Source: Lacisediminihabitans sp046156175 (GTDB lineage Bacteria > Actinomycetota > Actinomycetes > Actinomycetales > Microbacteriaceae). From it: 64,000 nt of DNA. Numbering within the stretch: position 1 is the first letter of the stretch; every line of letters begins with the position of its first letter. The position numbers were made by a program, and so were the translations under genes. This document shows positions 18,227-26,512 of this stretch, one piece after another. The notes below the pieces were generated by a model, which searched no databases, had not been told where the DNA came from, and worked only from the letters and a program-made list of their open reading frames with translations. Location: assembly GCF_046156175.1 (NCBI RefSeq), contig NZ_JAYLVL010000003.1:620001-684000 (forward strand), in the 5' to 3' direction.

Positions 18227-19530
18227 CAGATCACCTCGAGTTTCGACAGCCACTTGGTCTGCAGCACCCCGGGGCGACCGGGGGCGATCATGCGGGCAGG
18301 AAAGCCGTGGTCCATGTTCAGGGGGTCCCCGTTGAGCTCGAGCGCTACGAGGGTGAGCTCGTCCTGCGCAAATTCGTGACCCATCTCGGTGACCCGGTAT
18401 CCGCCCGACTTCTCGAGGCTGGTGAGCCGCAGGTCTTCATCGGGATGCGCGCCGACGGCATCGAGCAGATCGCGGAGGCGCACTCCGCGCCAGGATGCCA
18501 TTTGGCTCCAGCCCTCGACGCAGGCGATCGGAAGGTCGACGCTGTGCAGCGTCATTGACTCGAGATCCGCGCGGGTGTAGGTCTTGACTACCGCGCCGCG
18601 ACTCACCGAGAGCGCCCAGTCGGCGCCGGTGTCGGCATCCGTCACCTTGGCCGCCTTGGCGGTGCGGTTGATGGGCAGGTCGTTCGGGCCGACGAAGTTC
18701 TTTCGCGGACCGAAGACGTTGATCGCGTCGAGAACGCGGAACGACTGGCCAGCCGTCAGCGCGACGACCGCAGCGGTGGCCACGCCGACGGTCGCGACGA
18801 ATCCGCGGCGGGAGACCTTTGCCTGCTTCGGGGTCTCGATTCGGGGAGGTGCGCTGTCGATCCAGTCGAAGAGCCGGCCGGTGAGACCGTCGACGCGGCG
18901 CGAGATCGGACCGACGGGTTCCGCGGTCGTCTCGGCGAGTTCGGCAGCGACATCCGCGGTCGTGAGTGGAAGGTCCTCGTCGTCGAGCAGCAGGTTCCCG
19001 TCGGCATCGAAGCTGCGGGAGCGCGTCCAGTACCGGGAGATCACCGGCAGTTTCACCGCGATATGGATGGCGAGCGAGCCGATGATCACGAACGAGAGGG
19101 CGAAGTGGGTCTGTTTGAAGGGGAACGGGAACGGGTACCACTGATAGGTGTTGAGCAACCCGGTCACGATCTGCACCAGGGACGATGCCACGAAGATCGC
19201 AATCGACGCCCGCTCGAGGAACCCGACGAAGTTCTTGATCGGCGGCGTCTGGAACAGCTCAGGGAAGACGACGTAGAGCTTGGCGAGGATGAGCGGGAAG
19301 CAGGCGATCCCAGCGGTGATGTGGATGCCCTGGCTCAACTGGTAGAGCGTCTGGGGCCGCGTGGGAAAGACCATCCACGGCAGCGGCTCCTGCAGAAAGT
19401 GGCTGTAGAGCCCCGTGCCGAAACAGACGAGGAAGGCGATTCCGAGCAGGCGTCCGAGCACGACGGCCATGCGCGGGTTCCTCGACGGCGTCGAGAGAAC
19501 CCGCCGGAGCTCGAGCAGAAGACGGCGCAT
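18226..19530 (-). CDS. Cytochrome b561-like / molybdopterin oxidoreductase fusion
   Basis: A 434-residue fusion. Residues 1-165 form about four helices with histidines at 44, 70, 142 and 156, placed as b-type heme ligands. After an acidic linker (about 165-230), a twin-arginine motif KVSRRGFVATV (RR at 241-242) precedes another helix. A short sulfite-oxidase-fold Moco domain follows with presumed ligand Cys337 (PIACVEGWSQ) and the motif LNMDHGFPARMIAPG. The Mo-co dimerisation domain is absent, unlike in the enzyme at 12158. The layout suggests electron transfer between the quinone pool and an exported molybdoenzyme. Substrate unknown. It is divergent from the GT-C gene at 19640. Confidence 0.85.
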   Translation of the reverse strand: MRRLLLELRRVLSTPSRNPRMAVVLGRLLGIAFLVCFGTGLYSHFLQEPLPWMVFPTRPQTLYQLSQGIHITAGIACFPLILAKLYVVFPELFQTPPIKNFVGFLERASIAIFVASSLVQIVTGLLNTYQWYPFPFPFKQTHFALSFVIIGSLAIHIAVKLPVISRYWTRSRSFDADGNLLLDDEDLPLTTADVAAELAETTAEPVGPISRRVDGLTGRLFDWIDSAPPRIETPKQAKVSRRGFVATVGVATAAVVALTAGQSFRVLDAINVFGPRKNFVGPNDLPINRTAKAAKVTDADTGADWALSVSRGAVVKTYTRADLESMTLHSVDLPIACVEGWSQMASWRGVRLRDLLDAVGAHPDEDLRLTSLEKSGGYRVTEMGHEFAQDELTLVALELNGDPLNMDHGFPARMIAPGRPGVLQTKWLSKLEVI

Positions 19531-19639
19531 GCCTTTATTTGAGCATCCGGATGCCGTCCGCCGCGCCGATCAAACCTTACGGTTCTGAAACGGCACCGGC
19601 CGGGCCACGTGGATCCGGAGCCCGGTTCGGGCAGGATGA

Positions 19640-21073
19640 GTGGCGATGAAGATCGCCGCCCCTCTCCGCTCTGCCCCCGTCTCTACCGTGCTGACTTGCG
19701 TCGCCGCCGCGGCACTGGCGGGGCTGACGGCGTATTCGGTGACCGCTCTCGGATACTTCGACAGCGACCACCCCACCGCGCTGCTGCTCTGCACGGTGGG
19801 CCTCTGGGTGCTCTTCACCCTGGCGATCCTCGCGCTTCGCCGCGTGCCGACCCGGCCGGCGATCGCGATCGTGCTCATCGGCTCGGCGCTCATCGGTGGG
19901 GCGGCGATGACCGGCCCGCCGAACACGAGCACCGACTCGGCACGGTACGCCTGGGATGGCATCGTGCAGAACGCCGGCATCTCCCCCTACCGCTACGTGC
20001 CGGTGGATGATGCACTCGGCAGCCTGCGCCCGCAATGGTTGTTCCCGACCCCGCTCGAGAACGCGGACGGCACCCATCGCTGCGTCGAACCGCGCACCTA
20101 CAAGACGTCCTCAAGGCCGAGTGGGATCCCCCTCTGCACCGCGCTCAACCGCTCAAAAGTGCCCACCATCTATCCGGCCGCCGCCGAGATGTTCTTCGCC
20201 GGCGTGCGCTTCGTCACCGGACCCTCGGCCGAATACTGGCCGTTGCAGCTCACCGGCCTGCTCATGAGCATCGCAATCACGGCGATGCTCATCGTGGCGC
20301 TGCGTCGACGCAACCTCGACCCCCGGTGGGCGGCGCTCTGGGGATGGAGCCCGATCGTCGCGACGGAGGCGATCACGAACTCGCACATCGACATCCTCGG
20401 CGCCCTCCTCGCACTCGTCGCCACCCTGCTGGTCGCCCGCGGCCTGCGCTTCCGCGGGGGAATCGCGCTCGGGGCCGCCATCGCCGTCAAACTCATCCCG
20501 GTGATCGCCGCACCCGCGTTGCTGCGCCGGCAGCCGTGGAAGGTGATCGTCGCCTCCATCGTCACCTTCGCGGTGCTCTACATCCCCTACGTCCTCTCCA
20601 CCGGCATAGCGGTGCTCGGCTACCTGCCGGGCTACCTCTCCGAGGAGGGCTACAACAACGGCAGCCGCTTCACCCTGCTCACCCTCTTCGTGCCGAAGAC
20701 GGCCTCCCTCGCCGTCGCGGCCGTGCTGCTGCTGATCACCGCGGTGCTGGTGTGGTGGAAGACCGATCCGGATGCCCCGTGGCTCGGACAGCTCATCATG
20801 ATCGGCACCACACTGCTCATCGTGTCGCCGCGGTATCCCTGGTATGCCCTCTTGCTCGTGCCGTTCATCGCACTGAGCGGCCGCTGGGAATGGTTCGCCG
20901 TGCCCCTCGCTCTCACCGTGCGGCTGCTGATCCCGAACCACGGGGTCTCCCAGGTGGCGATCGCCACCGCCATCATCGTGATCGTCGTGATGGCTCTCTA
21001 CCGCACCGGCCCCCAGGGGCGTGCGCGGCTGCGGCACCCCCTCAGCCTGCTGCGCGGGGCATCCCGCTCGTAG
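19640..21073 (+). CDS. Polytopic GT-C/GT87-like membrane glycosyltransferase candidate
   Basis: A 477-residue protein with about 11-12 hydrophobic helices. The first long loop contains TDSARYAWDGIVQNAGISPY, an acidic/aromatic loop as in actinobacterial polyprenol-phosphate-mannose-dependent mannosyltransferases (DUF2029/GT87). A later segment, NSHIDILGALLAL, is also typical. It would use a lipid-linked sugar donor at the outer membrane face. GTG at 19640 or ATG at 19646 (AGGA nine bases upstream of the latter) can serve as start. It is the probable partner of the GT2 at 15818, which resembles polyprenol-phosphate sugar synthases. Substrate unknown. Confidence 0.75.
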   Translation: MAMKIAAPLRSAPVSTVLTCVAAAALAGLTAYSVTALGYFDSDHPTALLLCTVGLWVLFTLAILALRRVPTRPAIAIVLIGSALIGGAAMTGPPNTSTDSARYAWDGIVQNAGISPYRYVPVDDALGSLRPQWLFPTPLENADGTHRCVEPRTYKTSSRPSGIPLCTALNRSKVPTIYPAAAEMFFAGVRFVTGPSAEYWPLQLTGLLMSIAITAMLIVALRRRNLDPRWAALWGWSPIVATEAITNSHIDILGALLALVATLLVARGLRFRGGIALGAAIAVKLIPVIAAPALLRRQPWKVIVASIVTFAVLYIPYVLSTGIAVLGYLPGYLSEEGYNNGSRFTLLTLFVPKTASLAVAAVLLLITAVLVWWKTDPDAPWLGQLIMIGTTLLIVSPRYPWYALLLVPFIALSGRWEWFAVPLALTVRLLIPNHGVSQVAIATAIIVIVVMALYRTGPQGRARLRHPLSLLRGASRS

Positions 21074-21171
21074 CAGCTGGCGCGAGCTCGGTGCCTCGAG
21101 ACGGCGGATGCGAGCTCGGGAAGAGCGTTCCACCGCCGATGATCGGGAGCCGTGTCTCGGTGGGATTTCGC

Positions 21172-21197
21172 AAAAACCCCGGAATTCCGGGGTTTTT
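21172..21197. terminator. Perfect 26-base palindrome, probable terminator
   Basis: AAAAACCCCGGAA followed by its exact reverse complement TTCCGGGGTTTTT. GC-rich arms and T-runs on both strands make a bidirectional intrinsic terminator likely. It lies 100 bases after the GT87-like gene and 135 bases before the lipoprotein start. Confidence 0.75.
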
Positions 21198-21331
21198 CGC
21201 TGGACGTTTGCTGGGAAATGTAACGGAAAGATAACAGCATGGGTCAATTCCAAACCCTTTGGCGAGGGGGGCCGAACCAATACCCAGAACCGCTTGTCAC
21301 CAAGGGCAAGCGAAAACCTAAGGATCACATC

Positions 21332-22006
21332 ATGCGTAAATTCCAGAAGGCAACAGTCGGAATCATCACCGCCGGACTTCTCGTCGCAGGCCTCGCCGCC
21401 TGCTCGAGCACCACGAGCAGCGACACGTCCTCCAGCCCGAAGGCCTCCTCGGCTCCCGCCGTGCAGAAGCCGCTTGCTTCCATCCCGAGCCTCACCGGTG
21501 TCGACACCGCGGTGCTCCTCGACGCGGGCTTCGCTTCGGCGCTCACCACCCTCGGCCTCACCCCCGGAACCGTCGGAACCGCGACGCTCACCGACGGCAG
21601 CCTGCACTTCCCCATCACCGGTGGAAACGTGGACTACTACGACCCGGCGAAGAAGCTTCGCCCGTACGTCCAGGGCACCATCAAGCACGAGGGATCCGGC
21701 TTCTCGCTGACCGCTGGTGACACCAAGGTCGAGCTGACCAACTTCACCATCGACCCGGGCAAGTCCATCCTGTACGGTGACGTCTCGGTCAACGGCACCT
21801 CCGCCGCGACCCAGGTCGACCTGTTCGACCTCTACGGTGGAACCCTCAAGCCGCTCCAGATGGACGGCAACAACGCCATCCTCACCGGCACCACGGTTCA
21901 CGTCTCCGCTGACGCCGCCGGCCTGCTGAACAAGACGTTCAACACGGACGCCGTCAAGTCGCAGCTGCTCGTCGGTATCGCGACCATCACGGTCATCGCC
22001 AAGTAA
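21332..22006 (+). CDS. Secreted lipoprotein of unknown function
   Basis: A 224-residue lipoprotein. The signal peptide ends in the lipobox LAAC (Cys about residue 24), followed by a Ser/Thr-rich linker (about 25-45). The mature domain is beta-rich with DGSLHFPITGG, HEGSGFSLTAG and LTNFTIDPGKS, and shows no catalytic motif that I know. The start is the ATG at 21332, eight bases after AGGA; a longer frame from 21239 would put 31 polar residues before the signal peptide. Codons are almost entirely the C-ending forms (ATC, GTC, CTC, AAC), more strictly than in neighbours, which suggests high expression. It stands alone between two terminators. Confidence 0.8.
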   Translation: MRKFQKATVGIITAGLLVAGLAACSSTTSSDTSSSPKASSAPAVQKPLASIPSLTGVDTAVLLDAGFASALTTLGLTPGTVGTATLTDGSLHFPITGGNVDYYDPAKKLRPYVQGTIKHEGSGFSLTAGDTKVELTNFTIDPGKSILYGDVSVNGTSAATQVDLFDLYGGTLKPLQMDGNNAILTGTTVHVSADAAGLLNKTFNTDAVKSQLLVGIATITVIAK

Positions 22007-22022
22007 TTACGATCTCCTGAAG

Positions 22023-22055
22023 AATGGCCCGCTGCGCATCGCGCAGCGGGCCATT
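22023..22055 (+). terminator. Hairpin terminator after the lipoprotein gene
   Basis: AATGGCCCGCTGCGC, loop ATC, then GCGCAGCGGGCCATT: 15 perfect pairs, 16 bases after the stop codon. No T-tract follows, as is common for high-GC actinobacteria. Confidence 0.75.
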
Positions 22056-22114
22056 CGGCGTATGTTGCACACTCGGTGCTCCTGCACCCCGACCACTCCA
22101 GAGGAGGCCTCCCC

Positions 22115-23671
22115 ATGACGATTCTCGCGCGCGACACCGCGACCCATCGCACCGGACGCCTCCTGCGCCGGCATCCCGCCCTCGCCCCGGCAGCGATCGG
22201 CGGGTTCGCCTTTCTGCTGTCGGTCGCCTTCTCCTGGGTACCCTCGGTCTGGTTCGACGAAGCGGCCACCGTTTCCGCGACACAGCGCGGCTGGCCCGAG
22301 CTGTGGCGGATGCTCACGCACGTCGACGCCGTTCACGGCCTCTACTACGTGCTGATGCACCTCTGGTTCGACCTGGTCGGCTATTCGCCTGTCACTCTTC
22401 GGCTGCCCAGTGCGCTTGCCGTCGGAGCCGCAGCCGCGCTGGTCGTCGTTCTCGTGCGGCGCTTCGCCTCGACCCGGGTCGCCGTCATCTCGGGAGCGGT
22501 CTTCGCACTCCTGCCCCGCATCACCTGGGCGGGTACCGAGGGTCGCTCCTACGCGGCCACCGCCGCACTCGCGGTCGCACTCACCCTGGTGTTCGTCTCG
22601 GCCTGGCGCCGCGGATCCGCTCCGATTGCTGCGCGGATCGCATGGTGGGCCGCGTACGGGCTGCTCGCCGTCCTCGCAAGCACCACCTTCCTCTATCTCG
22701 TCTTCGTCGTGGCGGCACACGGGTTCACGGCCGTCTGGACGCGCCTGGCCGCGGGACGGCCGGCACAGCGCTCCCTCATCGGCTGGGCCGTCTCTGCGGG
22801 GGCATCCGCTCTCGTGGTCGCGCCGCTCGCGTCCGCGGCCTCCCGGCAGTCGGCACAGGTCGACTGGATCGCCCCGATCGATGCCGGAACCTTCCACGCC
22901 GTCTTCGTCACGCAGTGGTTCCTCGGCAGTCCACTCCTGGCCGTTCTCGGCTGGGCGCTGATCCTGGTCTCCTGTTTCTCGCTGTGGCGGCATCGGCGCG
23001 GTGGCGGGATCGGCGCCGAGTCGGCCCGGCCGGGACCGACGGCGGCATCCGTGTTCCTGCCCTGGCTGATCGTGCCAACGGTCGGACTGCTGCTGGCCTC
23101 GGTAACGGTGTCGCCCCTCTACTCACCGCGCTACCTCACCTTCTCCGCTCCCGCCGCCGCCGTTCTGATCTCGATTGCGATCTCGACCCTCCGCAGACGC
23201 CGCCTGGTCGCCGCCGTCCTCGTTCTCAGCGCGGCGCTCGCCGCTCCGCAATACCTTCACCAGCGGACGCCAGAAGCCAAGCAGAATTCCTCCTGGAGTG
23301 AGGTGGCCGGCTTCATCGCCTCCCAGCGATCACCCGATGCCGATGTTCCCCAGGCCGTGATCTACGGGCCAGTGCGCCAGCACAAGGCCGCGACCACCCG
23401 CGTGATCGCCTACTCCTACCCCGAGGCCTTCTCCGGGCTGATCGACGTGAAGCTCAAGACCCCCGCGGCCGAGAGCGGGCAACTGTGGGAGACCCGGTAC
23501 CCACTCGATCAGGTCACCGATCGATTCACCGGGGTGAACACCGTCTGGCTCGTGACCAGCGACAAGCAGGACTGGCGGCCGAGCGTCACCGCGAAGCTCG
23601 CGGACCTGGGCTATTCCCTGGCCGACGAACACGCGTTCACCGGCGTGAACGTGCTGCGCTTCGAGCGCTAG
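22115..23671 (+). CDS. GT39/ArnT-like polytopic glycosyltransferase candidate
   Basis: A 518-residue membrane protein with about ten helices in residues 25-385 and a soluble C-terminal domain of about 130 residues. After the first helix comes SVWFDEAATVSATQRG, the Asp-Glu loop that binds the lipid-linked donor in GT-C enzymes of the PMT/ArnT class. The C-terminal part (SSWSEVAGFIAS, PQAVIYGPV) resembles the extracytoplasmic domain of bacterial GT39-type proteins. A strong GAGGAGG ribosome-binding site lies eight bases before the ATG at 22115. It is followed by the convergent ispE. Acceptor unknown; cell-wall polysaccharide or protein are possible. Confidence 0.78.
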   Translation: MTILARDTATHRTGRLLRRHPALAPAAIGGFAFLLSVAFSWVPSVWFDEAATVSATQRGWPELWRMLTHVDAVHGLYYVLMHLWFDLVGYSPVTLRLPSALAVGAAAALVVVLVRRFASTRVAVISGAVFALLPRITWAGTEGRSYAATAALAVALTLVFVSAWRRGSAPIAARIAWWAAYGLLAVLASTTFLYLVFVVAAHGFTAVWTRLAAGRPAQRSLIGWAVSAGASALVVAPLASAASRQSAQVDWIAPIDAGTFHAVFVTQWFLGSPLLAVLGWALILVSCFSLWRHRRGGGIGAESARPGPTAASVFLPWLIVPTVGLLLASVTVSPLYSPRYLTFSAPAAAVLISIAISTLRRRRLVAAVLVLSAALAAPQYLHQRTPEAKQNSSWSEVAGFIASQRSPDADVPQAVIYGPVRQHKAATTRVIAYSYPEAFSGLIDVKLKTPAAESGQLWETRYPLDQVTDRFTGVNTVWLVTSDKQDWRPSVTAKLADLGYSLADEHAFTGVNVLRFER

Positions 23672-23681
23672 CGAGACCCGT

Positions 23682-24617
23682 TCAGGAGCCGATGAGCCGG
23701 GCGCCGTGCACCGGCCCGGTCGCCCGCACCACCGTCAAGCGGGCGGCGCTGAGGGCGATCTGCAGTTCGAGTGCCGCATCGAGGTTGGCGGCGAGGAAGG
23801 CGACGGTCGGGCCCGATCCGGAGATCATCCCGGCGAGCGCGCCATTCTCCTCGCCGAGCTCGATGACCGCGCCCAGCCGGGGCTCGAGATGGAGGGCGGG
23901 CGCCTGAAGGTCATTGTGCAGCACCTCCGCCAGCATGTGCGGATCCCCGGCGCGCAAGGCCTGGAGCACGTTGGCGTCCACCTGCGGTTGGGTCGAGGCG
24001 GGGAAGATGTCCTGCGCATGCCGATCGCGGTGACGATCGAGTTCGCTGTAGACGAGCGGGGTGCTCATGCCGAAGTCGGCGAGCGCCAACACCCACTGGA
24101 AGCTGCCCTTGGCCAGCGCCGGGCTCAGCTGGTCGCCCCGACCCGTTCCGATCGCGGTGCCTCCGGTGAACGCGAACGGCACGTCGGAGCCGAGCTGGGC
24201 CGCGAGCTCGAGCAGGTCTTCCCGGGTGAGATCGGTGCCCCACAGGCTGTCGCAGGCGAGGAGCGTGGCCGCGGCATCCGCCGATCCGCCGCCCATGCCT
24301 CCGGCGATCGGCACATGCTTCTCGATCTCGAGATGCACGCCTCCTCGATAGCCGGCGCGGTGCGCGAGCAGTGTCGCTGCCTTGATCGCCAGGTTGGACC
24401 CGTCAGTGGCGAGGCCGGACGTGTCGATCGGCCCCGTGAACGAGACCGAGAAGTCGTCGGCGACGGTGGCGCGGATGTCTTCGTAGAGCGACACGGCCTG
24501 ATAGGCCGTCGCGACGTCGTGGTACCCGTCATCGAGCAGGGCACCGACCTTGAGGAACACGTTGATCTTGCCCGGTGCCCGTGCGTGCACCACCTTCGGA
24601 GCGGCCGCGGAGGTCAT
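23682..24617 (-). CDS. ispE: 4-diphosphocytidyl-2-C-methyl-D-erythritol kinase
   Basis: A 311-residue GHMP kinase of the non-mevalonate isoprenoid pathway. It phosphorylates the 2-hydroxyl of CDP-methylerythritol. Visible motifs: substrate-binding ARAPGKINVFLKV near the N-terminus, the ATP loop PIAGGMGGGSADAAA (about 95-109), and the C-terminal GMISGSGPTVAFLA. Length is normal. The ATG at 24617 has a TAGGTT hexamer six bases upstream, so it appears to have its own leaderless promoter rather than depending on rsmA. The rsmA-ispE order is conserved in actinobacteria. Confidence 0.97.
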   Translation of the reverse strand: MTSAAAPKVVHARAPGKINVFLKVGALLDDGYHDVATAYQAVSLYEDIRATVADDFSVSFTGPIDTSGLATDGSNLAIKAATLLAHRAGYRGGVHLEIEKHVPIAGGMGGGSADAAATLLACDSLWGTDLTREDLLELAAQLGSDVPFAFTGGTAIGTGRGDQLSPALAKGSFQWVLALADFGMSTPLVYSELDRHRDRHAQDIFPASTQPQVDANVLQALRAGDPHMLAEVLHNDLQAPALHLEPRLGAVIELGEENGALAGMISGSGPTVAFLAANLDAALELQIALSAARLTVVRATGPVHGARLIGS

Positions 24618-24623
24618 AACTCC

Positions 24624-24629
24624 AACCTA
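24624..24629 (-). promoter_or_regulatory. Candidate -10 hexamer for ispE
   Basis: TAGGTT on the minus strand, six bases (GGAGTT) before the ATG at 24617. Confidence 0.5.
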
Positions 24630-24650
24630 GCCGAACCCTCGGAGCCCTCT

Positions 24651-25493
24651 TTACGCTCCGGCGGCAACACCGTCGCGTGCCACGGCGAGGAAGTCGGCCA
24701 CCGTCAGCTCTTCCCCGCGTGCGGTCGGCGCCACCCCCGCGGCTTCAAGCCGGGCCGATGCCGCGGAGCTGTCCCCCAGCACGACCGAGAGCGACTGCCG
24801 CAGCATCTTGCGTCGCTGCTGGAACGCGGCATCCACAAGGGCGAAGGTCGCGAGCCGCTCCGCTTCCGTGCCGGGCAGCTCACCGCGGTCGAATCGCACG
24901 AGGATCGAGTCCACGTTGGGCACCGGCCAGAACACCTGGCGGCTCACCTGGCCGGCGGTGCGCCACTTTCCGTACCAGGCGGCCTTGATGCTGGGGCTGC
25001 CGTAGATCTTCGAGCCCGGGTCCGCGGCGATCCGCTGGCCGACCTCGGCCTGCACCATCACGAGCCCGGTCTGCAGGTGAGAAAAGTGTTCGAGAAAGTG
25101 CAGGAGCACCGGCACGGAGATGTTGTACGGCAGGTTGGCGACGAGGCTCGTCGGGCGACCGGGCAGCTCGGTGATCGTCATCGCATCTTGGGTGATCACC
25201 GTCAGTGGAGCGCCGGGCTGCAACTGCTCCACGGTGATCGGGAGTTGCGTCGCCAGACGTGTGTCGATTTCGACGGCCACGACGGATGCCCCGGTCTCCA
25301 GCAGTCCGAGGGTGAGCGAGCCGAGCCCCGGGCCGACCTCCACCACGCTCTGGCCGGAGACGATTCCCGCCGCCTTGACGATGCGGCGAACGGTGTTGGC
25401 GTCGATGACGAAGTTCTGGCCGAGCTTCTTCGTCGGCTGGATGCCGAGCAGCTCGGCGAGGTCGCGGATCTCCGCGGGCCCGAGCAGGCTCAC
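24651..25493 (-). CDS. rsmA: 16S rRNA (adenine1518/1519-N6) dimethyltransferase
   Basis: A 280-residue KsgA/RsmA enzyme that dimethylates two adjacent adenines near the 16S rRNA 3' end during small-subunit assembly. Motifs: KKLGQNFVID at the N-terminus, SAM-binding VVEVGPGLGSLT, acidic VAVEIDTRLA, and the catalytic NLPYNIS (NxPY). Length is typical. GTG at 25493 overlaps the tatD stop (GTGA), so translation is coupled. The gene lies within the conserved metG-tatD-rsmA-ispE block. Confidence 0.97.
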   Translation of the reverse strand: MSLLGPAEIRDLAELLGIQPTKKLGQNFVIDANTVRRIVKAAGIVSGQSVVEVGPGLGSLTLGLLETGASVVAVEIDTRLATQLPITVEQLQPGAPLTVITQDAMTITELPGRPTSLVANLPYNISVPVLLHFLEHFSHLQTGLVMVQAEVGQRIAADPGSKIYGSPSIKAAWYGKWRTAGQVSRQVFWPVPNVDSILVRFDRGELPGTEAERLATFALVDAAFQQRRKMLRQSLSVVLGDSSAASARLEAAGVAPTARGEELTVADFLAVARDGVAAGA

Positions 25494-26458
25494 GCGAGGT
25501 CGGACGAGTCGATGGCCTCGTCGTAGGGCGAGCCGAGATCCTGGGTGACCGGTTCGGCATCCCAGGTGCCGTAGACCAGCTCCGTGTTGGAGGTGATCTG
25601 GGCGGCGAGCAGCGCGACATCCGTGCCGAGATGGTCGGCCATGAAACGCAGGGTGGTGGGGATCAGGTACGGAGCGTTGGGGCGCCCGCGGTAGGGCACC
25701 GGGGTGAGGAAGGGAGCGTCAGTCTCGATGAGGATCTGACTGCGCGGGATGGCACTGAGCGCATCGCGCAGATTGCCGGCGTTCTTGAACGTCACGGTGC
25801 CGGCGAAGGAGAGATACCAGCCGTTGTCGGCGCAGAGCCGTGCCATGTCGGCGTCCCCCGAGAAGCAGTGGAATACCGTCTTCTCGGGCGCTCCGTTGCT
25901 CCGCAGGGTCGCGATCACCTCGGCATGGGCATCCCGGTCGTGGATCTGCATGGCCAGCTCGTGCTTCTTGGCTATGGCGATGTGCGCCTCGAACGAGCGA
26001 TACTGCGCGCTGCGCCCGCTCTCCTCCGTGCGGAAGAAGTCGAGTCCGGTCTCCCCTACGGCGCGCACCCGCGGCCGGCCGGCGAGTTCGTCGATCTCGG
26101 CGAGAGCCGCATCGAGCTCCCCCGCGGCCTCATACCGGGGAGCCTCGTTGGGATGGATGGCCACGGCGGCGAGCATCCGCGGTTCGCGCGCTGCCATCTC
26201 GGCAGACCAGCGCGAGGTCTCGAGGTCTCCGCCCACCTGCACGACGCCGCGCACGCCGACGCTGGACGCGCGGTCGAGTTGCTCGCGGTAGTCGAGCGCC
26301 TCCTCGCCATCACCGATCTCGAGGTGGGTGTGATTGTCGTAGACCCCCACCGTGAGCGCCGACGGCAGCGGCGGATAGCTCAGGTCGCGGGTCTTGCCCT
26401 GCTCCGACGAGCTGTCGCGCTGCCGGATCGGGCCGTGGGATTCCTCGAGCGCGGACAT
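25490..26458 (-). CDS. tatD: TatD-family metal-dependent deoxyribonuclease
   Basis: A 322-residue TIM-barrel hydrolase. Metal ligands are visible in NHTHLEIG (HxH, about residue 42), GETGLDFFR (Glu), QIHDRDAH, FHCFSGD and the final ETDAPFL (Asp). The N-terminal 35 residues before VGVYDNHTHLE are longer than usual and polar (EESHGPIRQRDSSSEQGK). The ATG at 26458 is nevertheless supported by a TAGAAT hexamer six bases upstream. It is coupled to rsmA by a GTGA overlap. TatD enzymes are 3'-5' DNases; the in vivo role here is inferred from the family. Confidence 0.93.
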   Translation of the reverse strand: MSALEESHGPIRQRDSSSEQGKTRDLSYPPLPSALTVGVYDNHTHLEIGDGEEALDYREQLDRASSVGVRGVVQVGGDLETSRWSAEMAAREPRMLAAVAIHPNEAPRYEAAGELDAALAEIDELAGRPRVRAVGETGLDFFRTEESGRSAQYRSFEAHIAIAKKHELAMQIHDRDAHAEVIATLRSNGAPEKTVFHCFSGDADMARLCADNGWYLSFAGTVTFKNAGNLRDALSAIPRSQILIETDAPFLTPVPYRGRPNAPYLIPTTLRFMADHLGTDVALLAAQITSNTELVYGTWDAEPVTQDLGSPYDEAIDSSDLA

Positions 26459-26464
26459 CCCCGA

Positions 26465-26470
26465 ATTCTA
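26465..26470 (-). promoter_or_regulatory. Candidate -10 hexamer for tatD-rsmA
   Basis: TAGAAT on the minus strand, six bases (TCGGGG) before the ATG at 26458. Confidence 0.5.
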
Positions 26471-26512
26471 CCCGGCGTGCCCTCGTCCAGCTGGCGACAA
26501 GAGCGCGACCGG

